Counted from the first letter of the stretch, positions 48,801 through 61,273 are shown. The stretch is 64,000 nt of DNA from Bacteroides reticulotermitis JCM 10512 (GCF_000517545.1 NZ_BAIV01000020.1:45451-109450); one strand, 5' to 3'. Program-made: numbers and translations. The notes: generated by a model not told the origin, from the letters alone.

Positions 48801-51800
48801 CTACTTGGTCTGCGCTTGCTGCTTGGTACTGTGTTGTGCTCTGAATTGAGAAGGAGTTACCCCTTTCATCTCTTTGAATAAGGTACTGAAATATCGTTGA
48901 TAGGTGAAGCTACCTGCTCCGATATTTCCGTTATATTTAGTTCGGACTGAACTAATAAAACGGTTGCCCGATCGATTCTCCGGTAATTGATATAATCGTT
49001 TGCCCCCATATCAGTCAACTCCTTGACCTTATTGTATAGAGAAGTCCGGCTCATGGCCATTTGATCAGTCAGGAACTTCACGTCCAGATTAGGTTCGGGT
49101 AAATGTTGATCGATTACCTCGTTCAATTTGATCATAAACTGTTCGTCGGCATTACTGAATGTCACTTCTTGCGGCGATAGGATTGCCTGATTACCTCTGT
49201 ATTTGGATTTAATGTATTCACGGTTTTTAATCTGGTTTTGGATAACGCTGAGGAGCATCTCCATTTCAAAAGGTTTCGATAGATAGGCGTCAGCCCCTAA
49301 CTTATATCCGAGCATCTGACTTTCGGAGTCGGCTCGTGCAGTGAGTAGTATAACAGGGATGTGGCTGATGTCCAGATTCTCTTTAATCTCTTTGCATAGT
49401 TGATAGCCATTCATTTGCGGCATCATGATGTCACTTACTACGATGTCCGGATGCTGCTGTTTGATGATCCAAGTGCTTCCAACCCGTCTTCTGCCTGATA
49501 AACTTTCTTGAATTTATCTTTAAGCGCATCTTTCAAGAACTCTCTTAAATCCTGCTTGTCTTCTACAATCAGCAAGGAGTATCCTTGCAGTGTAAAGGGA
49601 ACCGATTCAACTTGGTCTTCTTCGGGAGCACTCAATAGTTCGTTGAGATAAGAATGCTGAGGGCATGACACCTCTTGCTCTTGCAGGTTGGCAGGCAATT
49701 CATAAAAAAAGGTAGCTCCTCTGTCCTCATTATTGAAAGCACCTATTCTACCCCCGTGTAGATCGATCAACATCTTGGCATATGATAAACCGATACCACT
49801 TCCTCCTGGCTATGTTTACCTTGGTAAAAGCGGGTGAAGAGTTTGGTTATATCTACATGCTCCAGTCCGATACCTTGGTCTTGCACGAGTACTTGAATAC
49901 TTTCATCCGTGCGGAGTGTTTTTATCAGAATCCGTGAGTTGTTCGGGCTGTATTTCAAAGCATTCATAAGCAGGTTTGAGAGTACAACCTTACACTTTGT
50001 ATCGTCATATGCGACACTTTGTATCTGCTCGTCAAAGCTATAGGAAATTTCAATGTTTTTTGCCTTAGATGCCGTTTGGAACGTATCGGCTACTTCCTTT
50101 ACCCACTCATGCAGCGGGTGTGAAGATATGCGCAGCACTTCTTGTCCTACTTCCATTCTTCGGGCGTCAAGCACGATATTAATGATATCTTTCATCTGAT
50201 CGGCTTGCTTGTATGCACTGTGCAGGTATTCCGGTATCTCGGTTTGTTTGACTTCTCCATTCAGGAGTCTCTTCAAAGAAGCATAAATGAGCGTTAAAGG
50301 AGTGCGCAATTCATGGCTGATGTTGATTAGAAAACGTATCTTCTCTTCGTATGTCTTTTTCTCATGTTCGCGCATCTTTTGTTTCAGGCGGTTTTCTTTC
50401 TTTTTAATCAGTGTATAGAAAACAGCTCCTCCCGCACATAGAACCAAGAAAACACATGATAAGATAAACCAGGTGGATTTCCACCAAGGGGGAGATACAA
50501 CAATGGTCAATAGCTCTGCCGGTTGAGTCCATTCGCCATTAGGCGTATCACAAGAAACACTGATGGTGTATTCTCCCGGTGCCAATCGGCCGAGTTCCAA
50601 TGTGTGGAGATAACTATCGAGTTCCATCGCATTCTTTCCTTCAATGGTGTATCGGAAAAGATGTTTTCGGAAAGAACTCTTTTCGTCGGCAATCACTTTC
50701 ACATTGAACGATGAATGATTCCAGGGAATCGAGATCCGTTTATCTTTAATCTGTTCTAAAGTAGACTTGCCATTCAACTTGGCATCAAGCAGCTTGAGTA
50801 TCGGGGACGAGTTATTCTCAAAAACAAGATCAGTGTTTATACGAACCAGTCCCATAGTACCTCCCATGTATAAGTTCTTGGTATGTAAAACGGGGATAGG
50901 GGTGAAGATTAATTCATTGAAAGGCATTCCATCCGATTCGTCGAGGATTACAAAACGTTTTTCCTTGATGACATAAGCGAAAAGCATATTCTGAGCTCCT
51001 ATCCAAATCCTTCCTTTTTTATCGTAGGCAAGACTCGATACGCTGTTGAATAAGTTGGTATGTACCTTCTCGGCGGTTCCTGTTTCTTTGTTATAGAATA
51101 GGAGCCAGAGTTACTTCCTATCCAGAAATTTCCTTTATCGTCTCTACACGCAGAGGTGAAATCGTCACGCTCTTCCGTACTGACTAATGACAAGAGTTCG
51201 TTGCTCTTCATATTTAGCTTAAACAGGTTATTGGTTCCCATAAGATACAGATCGTTGTCGTCTGAATAAATGGCCTGCATAGCTATTTTGCGCTGAACGT
51301 CTATTTGCGGAGCATTGAGAATGGACGTGCGCCGGGTATGTTTATTATAGATATATACCTTAGCTCCTAAAATATAGATATGATCTTTGGTGGCGTATAG
51401 ATTCACTAAATCGCCCGAAGAAAATTCGCGTTTGGTAATAGAATCATTGACAATCGGGAAGGGTTTCATCTGCGTAGTCTTCTTGTTAAAGGTAAAGACT
51501 CCTTTGTTGAAACATGACACTAGTAATTCATGCTCCGAGAAACTCGCTATCGAGGTAACTTTCTCTCCGTATGTCGAGGGATAATGATGAAAAGTATTGG
51601 TTTTCTGATCTAACGAGTTGATACCTCCTCCATCGGTTCCGACCCAGAGCAAAGTGTCACTATCCTCATATATGCTGGCTACGGTTCGCTCGCTGATTCC
51701 ATGCGCATTACCCAGCGGTACATCTTTGTAGGTTTTGATAAATACCTTTTTGATGCCAAATAAGCCTCCGCGAATACTACCGCCCCATATGTTGTCCATT

Positions 51801-52744
51801 TGATCTTTGTAGAGGCAATAGATGGAATTGCTCGGTAAGGATTGTTCGTCATCAGAAACATGTTTAAGGTACGAGAACTTCATGGTTGGGAGGTCCAGAA
51901 TATTGATACCTCCTCCATCGGTAGCTATCCAAAGTTGGTTGTCTTTTTCTGAGAAATCAAAGACGATGTCATTGTTGAGGCCTGAGTTTTTACTGGATAG
52001 GTTGAATAGCTTTTTCTCTTCCTTCGAATAGCATACGATGCCTTTACCATAGAAAGAGACCCAAAGCCGGTTGCGGGAATCGACAAAGATCGTGTTTATT
52101 TCGCGCTCTTTGACGAATGGGCAGCGATACATTTTCTACTTGACAAGGTCGTACATCCATAAACCGTCTTTCCGGCTGCTGGCAATCAGTAAGTTGGGCT
52201 GCCACTGAAAGATACGGTTGATCTGTTTCCGGCTATCTCCCTCTATATGTGGGAAAATAGCATGTATATGCTGGTCTGTCGGATTATACGTGTAGAGAGT
52301 TTCTTCTCCTCCGAATAGAAAGCCATCGTTTGTTGGAAAATACGACCAGGCTTGAAATGGCTTTCCATCATATACCAATGGATGGAACTGGTTCTCTGTT
52401 TTATTGTAAGTAGCAACTCCTTTATTAGTAGATACATATAAATTGCCGGAATGGTCTTCTGTGATGAAGCGGATAAAGTTGTCAGGCAATGAGTTAGGTT
52501 GGTTACGATCGTGAAGATAGCTTTTTAGCTCCGACTGGTCATAACTATTGAGCCCCCATTTGGTTCCTATCCACATCACTCCCTGATGATCTCTGTGAAT
52601 ACATTGTACTCTTGATTGTGACAGGCCTTGTTCCAAAGAGAACTGCTTGAAATAGTAATGCTGTTCTTCGGCCCTTGTAAAGAGTGTAAAGAATAGTATC
52701 CAAGTTATAGACAAATAGATTTTTGGCGTGCGTCTTTCTAGCAT
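48801..52744 (-). CDS. Hybrid two-component system regulator (HTCS), four frame breaks and one in-frame stop
   Basis: About 1315 residues when joined. ATG 52744 starts the signal peptide (MLERRTPKIYLSITWILFF). The order is beta-propeller sensor (SQSRVQCIHRDHQGVMWIGT; TLLWVGTDGGGINSLDQ), Y_Y_Y domain, membrane helix (FILSCVFLVLCAGGAVFYTL), kinase (FLINISHELRTPLTLIYAS with the His; GSGIGLSYA), receiver (DIVVSDIMMPQMNGYQLC; AYLSKPF) and AraC HTH (LNITEISEQVGF, then YFSTLFKEMKGVTPSQFR). Bases are missing at about 51102-51106, 49799-49805, 49465-49472 and 48907-48912. A TAG stands at 52136-52138 inside the propeller. The real stop is at 48801-48803. It is divergent from susC at 53093, so it likely activates that PUL. 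Confidence 0.93.
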
Positions 52745-53092
52745 AGTATCACTATTTGATAGAGCAAATATAGGGGAAGTTATGTAACTATACAATAAAA
52801 AAATACCTTCTTTTATTTTTCTAGCCTTACTTAATATTCCAGAAAGGTGCTAGAAGGCGTTTTTTGAATAAAAGAGGACTTTATTTGTATGCTAGTTGAC
52901 ATCTTGTTTTGCACATCGCTTTATCTTTGTCATGCGATATCCGGAATGGCTCGGACTTCTCAGTTTACGGATCTATGAAGATGGGGTGGCAAGGTAGGGA
53001 ATATTTCAGCTAGTACATTCGCACAGTAAAGTCAGTAAAGAAAAAACGCTAAATAATCTAATAATCGTTATACTTTAATTAATGAAAAGCAT
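52745..53092. promoter_or_regulatory. Divergent promoter region of HTCS and susC
   Basis: 348 bp. On the minus strand TATATTTG (52765-52772) serves the HTCS. On the plus strand TATCTTTG (52922-52929) with TTGAC about 24 bp upstream serves susC, giving a leader of about 155 nt. AraC-type HTCS binding sites should lie here, but I cannot identify direct repeats with confidence. Confidence 0.5.
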
Positions 53093-56052
53093 ATGAATAA
53101 TTTAAGAAAAACGCTTAGCTGCTTGTTATTATTTCTTTTTGCAGTAGCTACATCTACTTATGCACAAGATGCAAAGATGTATTCGGGTACTGTTGTTGAT
53201 GTGGATAGCAGCGATCCCATCATTGGTGTTAACGTTGCCCTAAAGGATACGCGGACGGGTACAGTTACAGATCTCTCCGGAAAGTTCTCAATTAGTGCCC
53301 CTGTGGTTCTACACTTTTATTTTCTTATATCGGATACGTTACGAAAGAGGTTAAGTTGGGAGCGAGTACCAACTTAAAGATTACGATGCAGGAAGACCAG
53401 AATCAACTGACTGAAGTCGTTGTTATTGGTTATGGGGTAGCCCGAAAATCGGATATTACCGGTGCTGTGGCTTCCATCTCCTCCAAACAATTCAAAGACC
53501 AGCCGGTGAAACGGGTGGAAGATATTTTGCAGGGCCGCACAGCGGGTGTGGCGGTCACAAGTGTAAACGGTCTGCCCGGAGGTGAAATTAAAGTTCGCGT
53601 TCGCGGTACTACCTCCATTAATACAAGTAATGATCCGTTGTATGTCATCGACGGTGTCATGTCCGGTGGGCTGGATGTGAATCCTGCCGACATCCAGTCG
53701 ATTGAAGTGTTGAAAGACGCTTCGGCAACAGCAATTTACGGCTCCCGAGGCGCGAATGGCGTCGTACTGGTTACTACCAAGAAAGGGGTAGAAGGCAAAG
53801 TACAGATTTATGCGGATGTGGCTATAGGCGTATCGAACATCCTCAAAAAATATGATTTATTGAATGCCTATGAGTATGCAAGCGCACTGAAGGAGTACAA
53901 TGGTATTTCCTTTGCAGATGACGAGATGGCAGCCTATAAAAATGGTTCCAAAGGCATCGATTGGCAGAATCTGATGTTGCAAACAGGTATTAGTCAAGAT
54001 TATAAATTGGGCGTTTCGGGTGGAACGGCTAAGAATAAGTATCTTATTTCGGCCAATTTGCTCGACATGACAGCCATGACCATTACAACCAAGTATCAGC
54101 GTGCACAGTTGCGGGTGAATTTAGATAATGAGCTCACGAATTGGTTGACGCTCTCTACCAGAATAAATGCTTCCCGTGCTCACAGCCATAATGGCGGTAT
54201 TGACATTATGAACTTTCTGAACTATTCTCCTACGATGGAGATGAAAGATCCGGTAACGGGCGTTTATAACATGGACCCCTACAACTCGGTTAACGGGAAT
54301 CCCTACGGAGCTCGCGTAGCGAATTACGGTGATTTATATGTGTATGCTTTAAATACAAATATGGATTTGACCTTCAAAATCATGAAAGGGCTGACCTTTT
54401 CCGTACAAGGTGCTGCCAACTACTCCCATATTCCAAGTTACTCTTTCACCTCAGAGTTGGCCAAACCCGGGCAACTTAGCGAAATGGAGAACTCAAGCCG
54501 GATGAATCTCTTTTGGCAGAATACGAACAATGTAACTTACAACACAAATTTCGGCGATCATAACCTGACGGCAACAGCTGTATTTGAAGCCAGCGGTGCT
54601 GAAGGAAGAAATCTGAAGCTGACCGGTAGCGAGTTGGCGAATGAGTTTGTCGGCTACTGGAATGCGCAGAATGCAAAGACGCGCGATGGAAGCAACGGCT
54701 ATTCCAAGGAAGCTATTGTGTCGGGACTCGGCCGAGTTATGTACAACTACAAAGGAAAGTATATGGTGACCGGTACCTTCCGTGCCGATGGCTCCTCCAA
54801 GTTCCAAAAGGGCCATAAGTGGGGGTATTTCCCCTCAGCAGCAGTTGCTTGGGACATTGCCAAAGAAAACTTCATGAGCAAACAGGATATTTTCCGGCAA
54901 TTAAAGCTAAGAGGTAGCTTTGGTATCGTAGGTAATCAGAGTATCGGTGCTTACAGTACACTGGGTATGTTGGCTGCGACGAATTACGACGGCTATGGCA
55001 GTGATGCGATTCATACAGGCTATTGGACCGGTAATCTGGCTACACCAAATGTGACTTGGGAAAGCACGTATCAGTATAACATCGGTTTGGACGCCAGCGT
55101 GCTGGATGGCCGCTTGAACTTTACGGCCGAATGGTTCCGGAAAGATACCAAAGATTTATTGCTTCGTAAACCGGCGCCGCAATATAACGGTGGTGGCTCT
55201 TTCTGGGTCAACCAGGGTGAGGTGAGAAATTCGGGTGTTGAATTCTCGATTACGGCTACTCCTCTAACGGATAAAGATATTTTTGGCTGGGAAACATCGC
55301 TGAACGCATCGTTCCTGAAAAACAAGATCGTCGATCTGGCGGGTAGTGATTTTATCGTTGGCGAGAATAACACAAGTATCGGAGGCGGACCTATTGAAAT
55401 TAAGAAGGTGGGTTATCCCATCGGGTCTTTCTATCTGTATGAATGGCAGAACTTTAATAACGAAGGGGCCAATCTCTACAAACGTCAGTCTGATGGAAGT
55501 TTGACAACCAATCCGGGTGCGGATGATTTGACTACCATGGGGCAATCAGAACCTAAGTGGACTTTCGGTTGGAACAATACATTTACGTGGAAAAATTGGA
55601 CCCTCAATCTCTTTATTAATGCTGCATTGGGGCAGGATCGATTGAACGTAAGCCGCTACTCGATGGCTTCCATGACAGGTGTATATCGTTTCATCTCTTT
55701 GTCCGACGCTTATTACAAAAGCTGGGATCAGGTAGCCAATAAAGCGGGAGCCGTGTATGCAAGTCATAAAAACTCAGACAACCGCAACTATCCGGACTCT
55801 GACTTCTGGCTCGAAGATGCTTCATTTGTGAAGCTGAAAAATATAAGTCTTTCATATAGCATCCCTAAAAAGGTAGCGAGAATAGCCGATATTCAATTGT
55901 CGGTCAGTGCGCAGAACTTGCTCACACTAACCAAATATACCGGTATGGACCCTGAAGTGTACAGCGAAGGTGTTTATGGTTATAATGGTGTAGACATGGG
56001 ATCTTATCCTGTGCCAAGAACGTTCACTTTTGGTATGAAACTTAACTTTTAA
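53093..56052 (+). CDS. SusC-like TonB-dependent transporter, frame broken
   Basis: About 987 residues. The signal peptide (ends near TYAQ) precedes a carboxypeptidase-like domain (MYSGTVVDVDSSDPIIGVNV), then the plug with VVVIGYGVARKSDITGAVAS, VRVRGTTSINTSNDPLYVID, IEVLKDASATAIYGSRGANG, and a barrel ending VPRTFTFGMKLNF. A base is missing at about 53303-53308, where ISAPV continues as STLLFSYIGYVTKEVKL. susD starts 14 bp later. It imports oligosaccharides released by the GH18/GH16-like proteins of the same operon (inference). Confidence 0.93.
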
Positions 56053-56066
56053 TCTTTTAACTATAC

Positions 56067-57706
56067 ATGGATATGAAAACAATATATAGAATATTCAAAA
56101 CGACCGCACTGGTATTGTTGGCACTTTGGATGGTATCCTGCCAGGATTTACTGACAGAGGACCCTAAAGGACAGTTGGCCGTGAAAAATTTCTTCAATTC
56201 AAAAGGCGATTTAGACCTGGCACTGAATGGAATGTACTCCAAAGTAGCCCAAGATATGTATGCCAATATCTGGGCAGGCTTCGAGGCTGTGATGGGTGAC
56301 GATATTTCTACGCATCCGGCGGCCAATAAACAGGGGCTCCGTGAAGTGGATACGTATAATATATCAGATAACAACTCGTGGGTGACCGAATTGTGGGGTG
56401 CCCGCTGGAGGTTGGTAAAAGCGGCTAACTTCATCATCGACAATGCCGGACGGACGCCCGATCTAACTCAGGAAGAGAAAGATGCAGGTATCGGACAAGC
56501 TTATTACTGGCGCGCTACTCGTACTTCTATTTAGTAATGGCTTGGGGTGAAGTGCCGATGGTGGTGAAAGATGAAATCAATTATAACATGCCTCTGGCAT
56601 CTATCGCTGACATTTACGACCTGATCGTATCCGATCTGAAAAATGCGGAACAAATGGTTCCCGACAATTATACGAAAGAACCTTTTGCCAGAAATGGGGT
56701 AAACATTGCTGTTAACAAAGGAGCTGTGAAGGCAACATTAGCCTATGTATATATGTCGATGGCGGGATACCCGTTGAACAAGGGTACGGAATATTACCAA
56801 TTGGCTGCCGGCAAGGCAAAAGAAGTGATCGATGCCTCAAAGAAAGGTACCTACTACTATAAATTACTGCCCGATTACAAGCAGGTATACTCCATGGAAT
56901 GGAATAAAAAGAATCCGGAGGTATTGCTTGGAGTTTATTACAATCTTGGGATAAAAGCCATTACCAACGCTCCTTTGGCCGACTTCCTGGCTGACTACGC
57001 TTATGGCGGCGGTGGCTGGGGCGATACGAACGGAGAAATTAAATTCTGGTACGATTTCCCTAAGGGCTCTCGCAAAGACGCGTCTTATTTTCCTAAGATC
57101 ATTTTAAAGAACGAAACCCAATTGCGGGATTGGTGGGAAGATCCGGACCCGACAGCTCCCCGTGTTGTTATCGCTCCCTGTTTCATGAAGAAAGTGGAGA
57201 CTACCACCGGTGATGAGTTTGACTATACGAATCCCAAGGTTTTGATGAATCAGAATGGAGAAAAGACTCATCAGATCATTCGCCTTTCGGAAGTGTATTG
57301 CTGGTATGCCGAAGCGGTAGGCCGTTCCAAAACCGGTAGTATCACCGAAGCGGTTAATCTTTTGAATGAGGTGCGCAATCGAGCCAACGGAACGGCTGTT
57401 GCGGATAGAGACATCTATAAAACGACTATGTCGTATGATGAATTGGCGGAAGCTGCTTACAATGAGCATGGGTGGGAAATAGCCGGTTATTACTGGGGGA
57501 ACATTGCTACCAGAGCCCGAGATATGCTCCGCATGGATCGCATCAAAGATCATTTTGAATACCGAAAATTGAATCCGGCTATTGAAGTAGCGCCTGGGGT
57601 ATTCAGAAAAGAAGCCGTATCCGTATCGGGTACGTGGAATGATAGCAAGGTGCATCTTCCCCGTCCTTTCGTGGATTCATCTATTAATCCGAATTTAAAG
57701 AACTGA
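56067..57706 (+). CDS. SusD-like surface glycan-binding lipoprotein, frame broken
   Basis: About 546 residues, lipobox WMVSC near residue 23, followed by QDLLTEDPKGQLAVKNFF. The helical core includes AAGKAKEVIDASKKGTYYYK and the C-terminal SusD region LSEVYCWYAEAVGRSKTGS then EAVNLLNEVRNRANGT. It ends LPRPFVDSSINPNLKN, a family-typical closing. A base is missing at about 56513-56516, where YYWRA continues as YSYFYLVMAWGEVP. It partners with the SusC upstream. Confidence 0.92.
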
Positions 57707-57733
57707 GTGAAACAGCTATAAAAGATATGCATT

Positions 57734-59394
57734 ATGAAACTAAGATATTTGTATTTGGCAATAGGTGCATTATGTAGCACCGCTCTGATCTCATGTGGCG
57801 ATAGCTACAAAGAGAAAGTAGAGATTATTTCATGCGGAGCTTCTGAAGATGCCTTGACATTTGAGGTCACTCCGGTCGATATGAAGCATGTAGACATCAC
57901 CACAGATGCTGACTGGAAAGTATCGGTAGATCAGGGAAGTGGTAATTGGCTTACGGTTTCTCCTTTGGAGGGGTCAGGCAATGCTACCCTCAACATTTCC
58001 GCAACCAAGAATACGGGTCCCAAACGTGGGGCAACACTTACAATAGCCGCTAAGGGTGCAGAAGTTCAAACGATTACGGTAATCCAGGATGGGTATAGAG
58101 GTACGATGTATAACTTCGCCGATCTTCAAGGATGGGAAAAAACCGGGATGCAGGCAGGGATAGAGCCGTTTGCAATTGTAGACAGCCCCGACTGTGAGGA
58201 TGGAAAGGCGTTGAGGATATTCACACGGCAGGTGAGGAGTACTCATGGCCTACCGCGGACCGCTTCAAAGTACAGACCACCACCCAGTTTGGTTCGGGAC
58301 GTTACGAATGGCGGGTATTCGTTCCTGAAATGGGAATGAACGACCGGGCGAGTATCGGAGCGTTTGTGTATTTCGATGACGGACATGAACTGGACTTTGA
58401 AATCTGTTCCGGTACGGCTGTTGATCGTGGTACCTATAATGTGAAATCGGACGAAGTTTTATGTCTGGTTTCCAGTCAGGCGAATCCTTTCTTCACGGAT
58501 AAATTCGCGATCAAGAGCAATGCTTGGTATACACTAGTATTGGATTTGAAATTGGAAAATGGCAAGTACCTCGCCGAATGGCTGATCAATGACAAGAGTG
58601 TGAAGAAACAACTCTTGAACTTCGGTGAAAAAGAGGCTTATTTCCGTGCGCTATGTAGCGTTGAGAATCTTCCCGGTATGGGCGATCATCCGGCTACTCG
58701 CGAGAACTACGCCTTGTTTGATTATCTGGAATATGCGCCGTACGATTATTCGATGAAACCGATTCCCGAAGGTCAGCTTCCTCCTGAGCCGGAAGGAGTA
58801 ACCACGCGTTGGGACTTCAACGAAGATGGAGTTATACCTACGGAATGGAATAATGCCGGAGGAAGTATATCGGGCGGATTCTTGCATTTGCCAAACAGCA
58901 CCAATCTGGGCTACAAAAAGGCGGTAGGAGCCGGTAAATACACGTGGGAAATTGATGTTCCAAGTATCGGAATAGGCGAAAAATGGTTGGGAGGTGGTAA
59001 TATCTCTGCTACGAACGCGGAAGAAAGATCGTTCTCTATGTTCGTCTTCCCGGGTACTCAGAATGATCGCGCAGCCTGTCAGATTCCTCCCTCTCCGGGG
59101 CAGATGTTGGTACGTTGCTATACCGAGTCTTTGGGAGTTTACAGTGTACCTGTAGATCCGGGCAAACACACGTTGACCATTGATTTGAGACTGAAAGATG
59201 GTATGTATAGTGCTGCATGGATCATAGACGGTGATATCGTGAAAATATTCGATACATGGTATACCCCTGCGCTATTCCAATTCGGCTTCTCCTTCACAAC
59301 CTTTGCCAATGGTGGCGGATGGCAAGGAGATAAAGAAACGCAAGGCGTGTATACAGCCAAATATGACTATTTCGAGTATAAGGAGTATGAATAA
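57734..59394 (+). CDS. BACON-domain lipoprotein with two GH16-like jelly-roll domains, frame broken
   Basis: About 553 residues; lipobox TALISC. The BACON domain (ITTDADWKVSVDQGSGNWLT, LNISATKNTGPKRGATLTI) spans about residues 30-120. The first jelly roll has SIGAFVYFDDGHELDFEICS with the GH16-type ELDFE and CSVENLPGMGDHPATRENYA. The second (about residues 360-553) has ITWEID-like strands and YFEYKEYE but no E-x-D-x-E. A base is missing at about 58224-58229: RIFT continues as AGEEYSWPTADRFK. It is likely surface-exposed. Domain 1 may be catalytic or a degenerate binder; domain 2 is probably only binding. Confidence 0.8.
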
Positions 59395-59413
59395 TTCGGT
59401 AAACATTAAATAA

Positions 59414-60454
59414 ATGACGCATTCAAAACTAATCAGCACAGTTGCATATTGTGTGATGTTGGTAATGGTAAGTGTTTCCTGTAAGCAGGAAACACTTACC
59501 AAAGCCGAGAAAAAAGTATTCCCCTGGTATATATATAAGGAAGGCAGTTCGTTTCAGGACATAGAACCTGTGAAAGAGCTTGTTCATTCGATTAGTGTTT
59601 TCGGAAATCCGCCGAAGTCTTTTATAGATGAATGCCACCGGAATAACATTGAGGTGTATCATGCTGTGGGTGGAAGTGAAGAGAATATCGATACCCCGGA
59701 TAAGATAAAAACCTTAGTAGATGGCTATGTAAAGGATTGCAGCGAAAACGGATATGACGGCATAGACATGGATTTCGAACATTTAAGTGCGGATGTGCAG
59801 AGCACCTATACGGGTTTTCTGGAACTTGCTTCCCAGGAACTCCATGCTGCCGGAAAGAAGTTGAGTCATTGTGTCGGATTTTATCCAGCCTTATACGAAG
59901 ATGAAACCACGCCTATGTTTCACGATCCGGACGTGTTGGCAAGAACCTGCGATCTAGTTCGGGTGATGTGCTATGATATGTATTTTGCACCTGGAGTAGA
60001 TAAACCGGAGCTTAAGGATCGGGATGATTGTATGGGTGTTGGCCCGACTGCGAACTTTGCCTGGACCAAAGAGACCATGGCCTTTTGGATCAAACGTATT
60101 CCTAAACAGAAACTGGTGATGGCTCTGCCGGCGTATTCGAATGACTATGCCGTGAGCGGCAACATCCGGGGCAGACAGATTTATCAGGCGGTGCCGGACA
60201 GCGTAAGCGGTGTTTTGCCTGCTCCTACGTGGCTGTGCTATGAAAAAGTAAATATGTACTTGTACGACGGCTCGGATGGAAACCGGCATCTGTTTTACGC
60301 AAGCGATGCCCGGAGTACGGAGGCTTTGCTTAAACTTGCCGACGAATTGGAGATCCCTCAAATTGGTTTTTGGCATTTCAGTAGTGTAGATCCGCAGATG
60401 TGGGTTGTTACTGAGAAGTGGAAAAAACAAACGGAGCATGTGTCCGGGAACTAG
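59414..60454 (+). CDS. GH18 lipoprotein (chitinase / endo-N-acetylglucosaminidase family)
   Basis: Intact 346 residues with lipobox VSVSC near residue 21. The GH18 catalytic motif DGIDMDFEHL (DxxDxDxE) has all acidic residues, with the last Glu as proton donor, and is followed by VRVMCYDMYFAPG and LVMALPAYSNDYAV. Barrel closing is at IGFWHFSSVDP. GH18 enzymes use substrate-assisted catalysis on N-acetylglucosamine beta-linkages, either in chitin-type polymers or in the chitobiose core of N-glycans. The compact size fits the endo-acting glycoprotein-type enzymes, but the substrate is open. A perfect 15-bp hairpin lies in its codons 19-29. Confidence 0.93.
   Translation: MTHSKLISTVAYCVMLVMVSVSCKQETLTKAEKKVFPWYIYKEGSSFQDIEPVKELVHSISVFGNPPKSFIDECHRNNIEVYHAVGGSEENIDTPDKIKTLVDGYVKDCSENGYDGIDMDFEHLSADVQSTYTGFLELASQELHAAGKKLSHCVGFYPALYEDETTPMFHDPDVLARTCDLVRVMCYDMYFAPGVDKPELKDRDDCMGVGPTANFAWTKETMAFWIKRIPKQKLVMALPAYSNDYAVSGNIRGRQIYQAVPDSVSGVLPAPTWLCYEKVNMYLYDGSDGNRHLFYASDARSTEALLKLADELEIPQIGFWHFSSVDPQMWVVTEKWKKQTEHVSGN
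59467..59500. other. Intragenic perfect 15-bp hairpin in GH18 signal-peptide codons
   Basis: GGTAAGTGTTTCCTG (59467-59481) and CAGGAAACACTTACC (59486-59500) are exact reverse complements around a TAAG loop. It begins 53 nt after the A of the ATG. Confidence 0.85.
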
Positions 60455-60529
60455 TATGAGATTATAAATCGACCTTGAATGATATAGCCATGTTTATACC
60501 CCCATTTTTAGAAAGGCTATTTTGAGAAT

Positions 60530-60575
60530 AAAAGCCACAGACGGATGCCTGAGTCCGCTGTGGCTTTTTGTTTTT
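60530..60575. terminator. Terminator after the GH18 operon
   Basis: AAAGCCACAG-ACGGA pairs with TCCG-CTGTGGCTTT and runs into TTGTTTTT. It lies between the convergent GH18 and HU-like genes and may serve both. Confidence 0.8.
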
Positions 60576-60662
60576 CAATCCTGTTTCTTGTTTTGCGGAA
60601 ATAGGGTGGGACGATCCGAACTCTTGGATAGCCCCATCACTTGGAACTTAATAAGAGGATGT

Positions 60663-61121
60663 TTATTCGGTCGGGTCCGGTGCTTCCCCTCCTCCTTCAT
60701 TACCTCCACCGCCGGAAGCATTACCTTCTGTCTCCGGTAGTTCCAGTTTCTGAATACTGACTGTTTTGATCATACCTTTCAACAGACTTCCCGGAGTGAA
60801 GATGATTTTACGATTCTTTAGCGTCTCCGTGGTTACACCTTTCGCTTCATCCTGACTTTTACATCCGAAAGAGGGGCGGAAGGTTCCAAACTCTCCAAGG
60901 CTGACAGATGCTCCGATTTCCATATACGTTTTTAGGGAATCGATCAATCCGTCGAGAACTGATTTTACCGTACCGCGCGGGACGAATCCAACTCTGGTTA
61001 CCTGATCGCATAGTGTTTTAAAATCCACATTAACCGCATTGAACGGGCGTGCTACATATTTTTCGGCTTTATCCTTATCAAAGCCAAAGGTTGTTTTCTT
61101 GACTACATATTTCAGTGCCAT
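60663..61121 (-). CDS. HU-family DNA-binding protein (HU-HIG type)
   Basis: 152 residues with the extended HU-like fold of the Bacteroidetes HU-HIG group: MALKYVVKKTTFGFDKDKAEKYVARP, VSLGEFGTFRPSFGCKS in the beta arm region, and IIFTPGSLLKGMI. The glycine/acid-rich tail (GNASGGGGNEGGGEAPDPTE) is typical. It is a nucleoid or accessory architectural protein; a direct target is unknown. A -7 box TATATTTG lies on the minus strand at 61173-61180. Confidence 0.9.
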   Translation of the reverse strand: MALKYVVKKTTFGFDKDKAEKYVARPFNAVNVDFKTLCDQVTRVGFVPRGTVKSVLDGLIDSLKTYMEIGASVSLGEFGTFRPSFGCKSQDEAKGVTTETLKNRKIIFTPGSLLKGMIKTVSIQKLELPETEGNASGGGGNEGGGEAPDPTE

Positions 61122-61273
61122 AATTCTTAATAGTTTAAATTAATAGTAATATTTTAGTTTGTGATCACGACACAAATATAGAGTAGACGAAATTACTGAG
61201 CAAGCGATTTTAAAGAAGTGCGTTCATAAATTCGTTAATAATCGGCATGGGAGAAATAGTCGATTTGCGCTTC

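Noticed and set aside
57104..57655. 183-residue open frame on the minus strand inside the susD gene
   Set aside because: Antisense shadow of the SusD C-terminus, with no recognisable domain.
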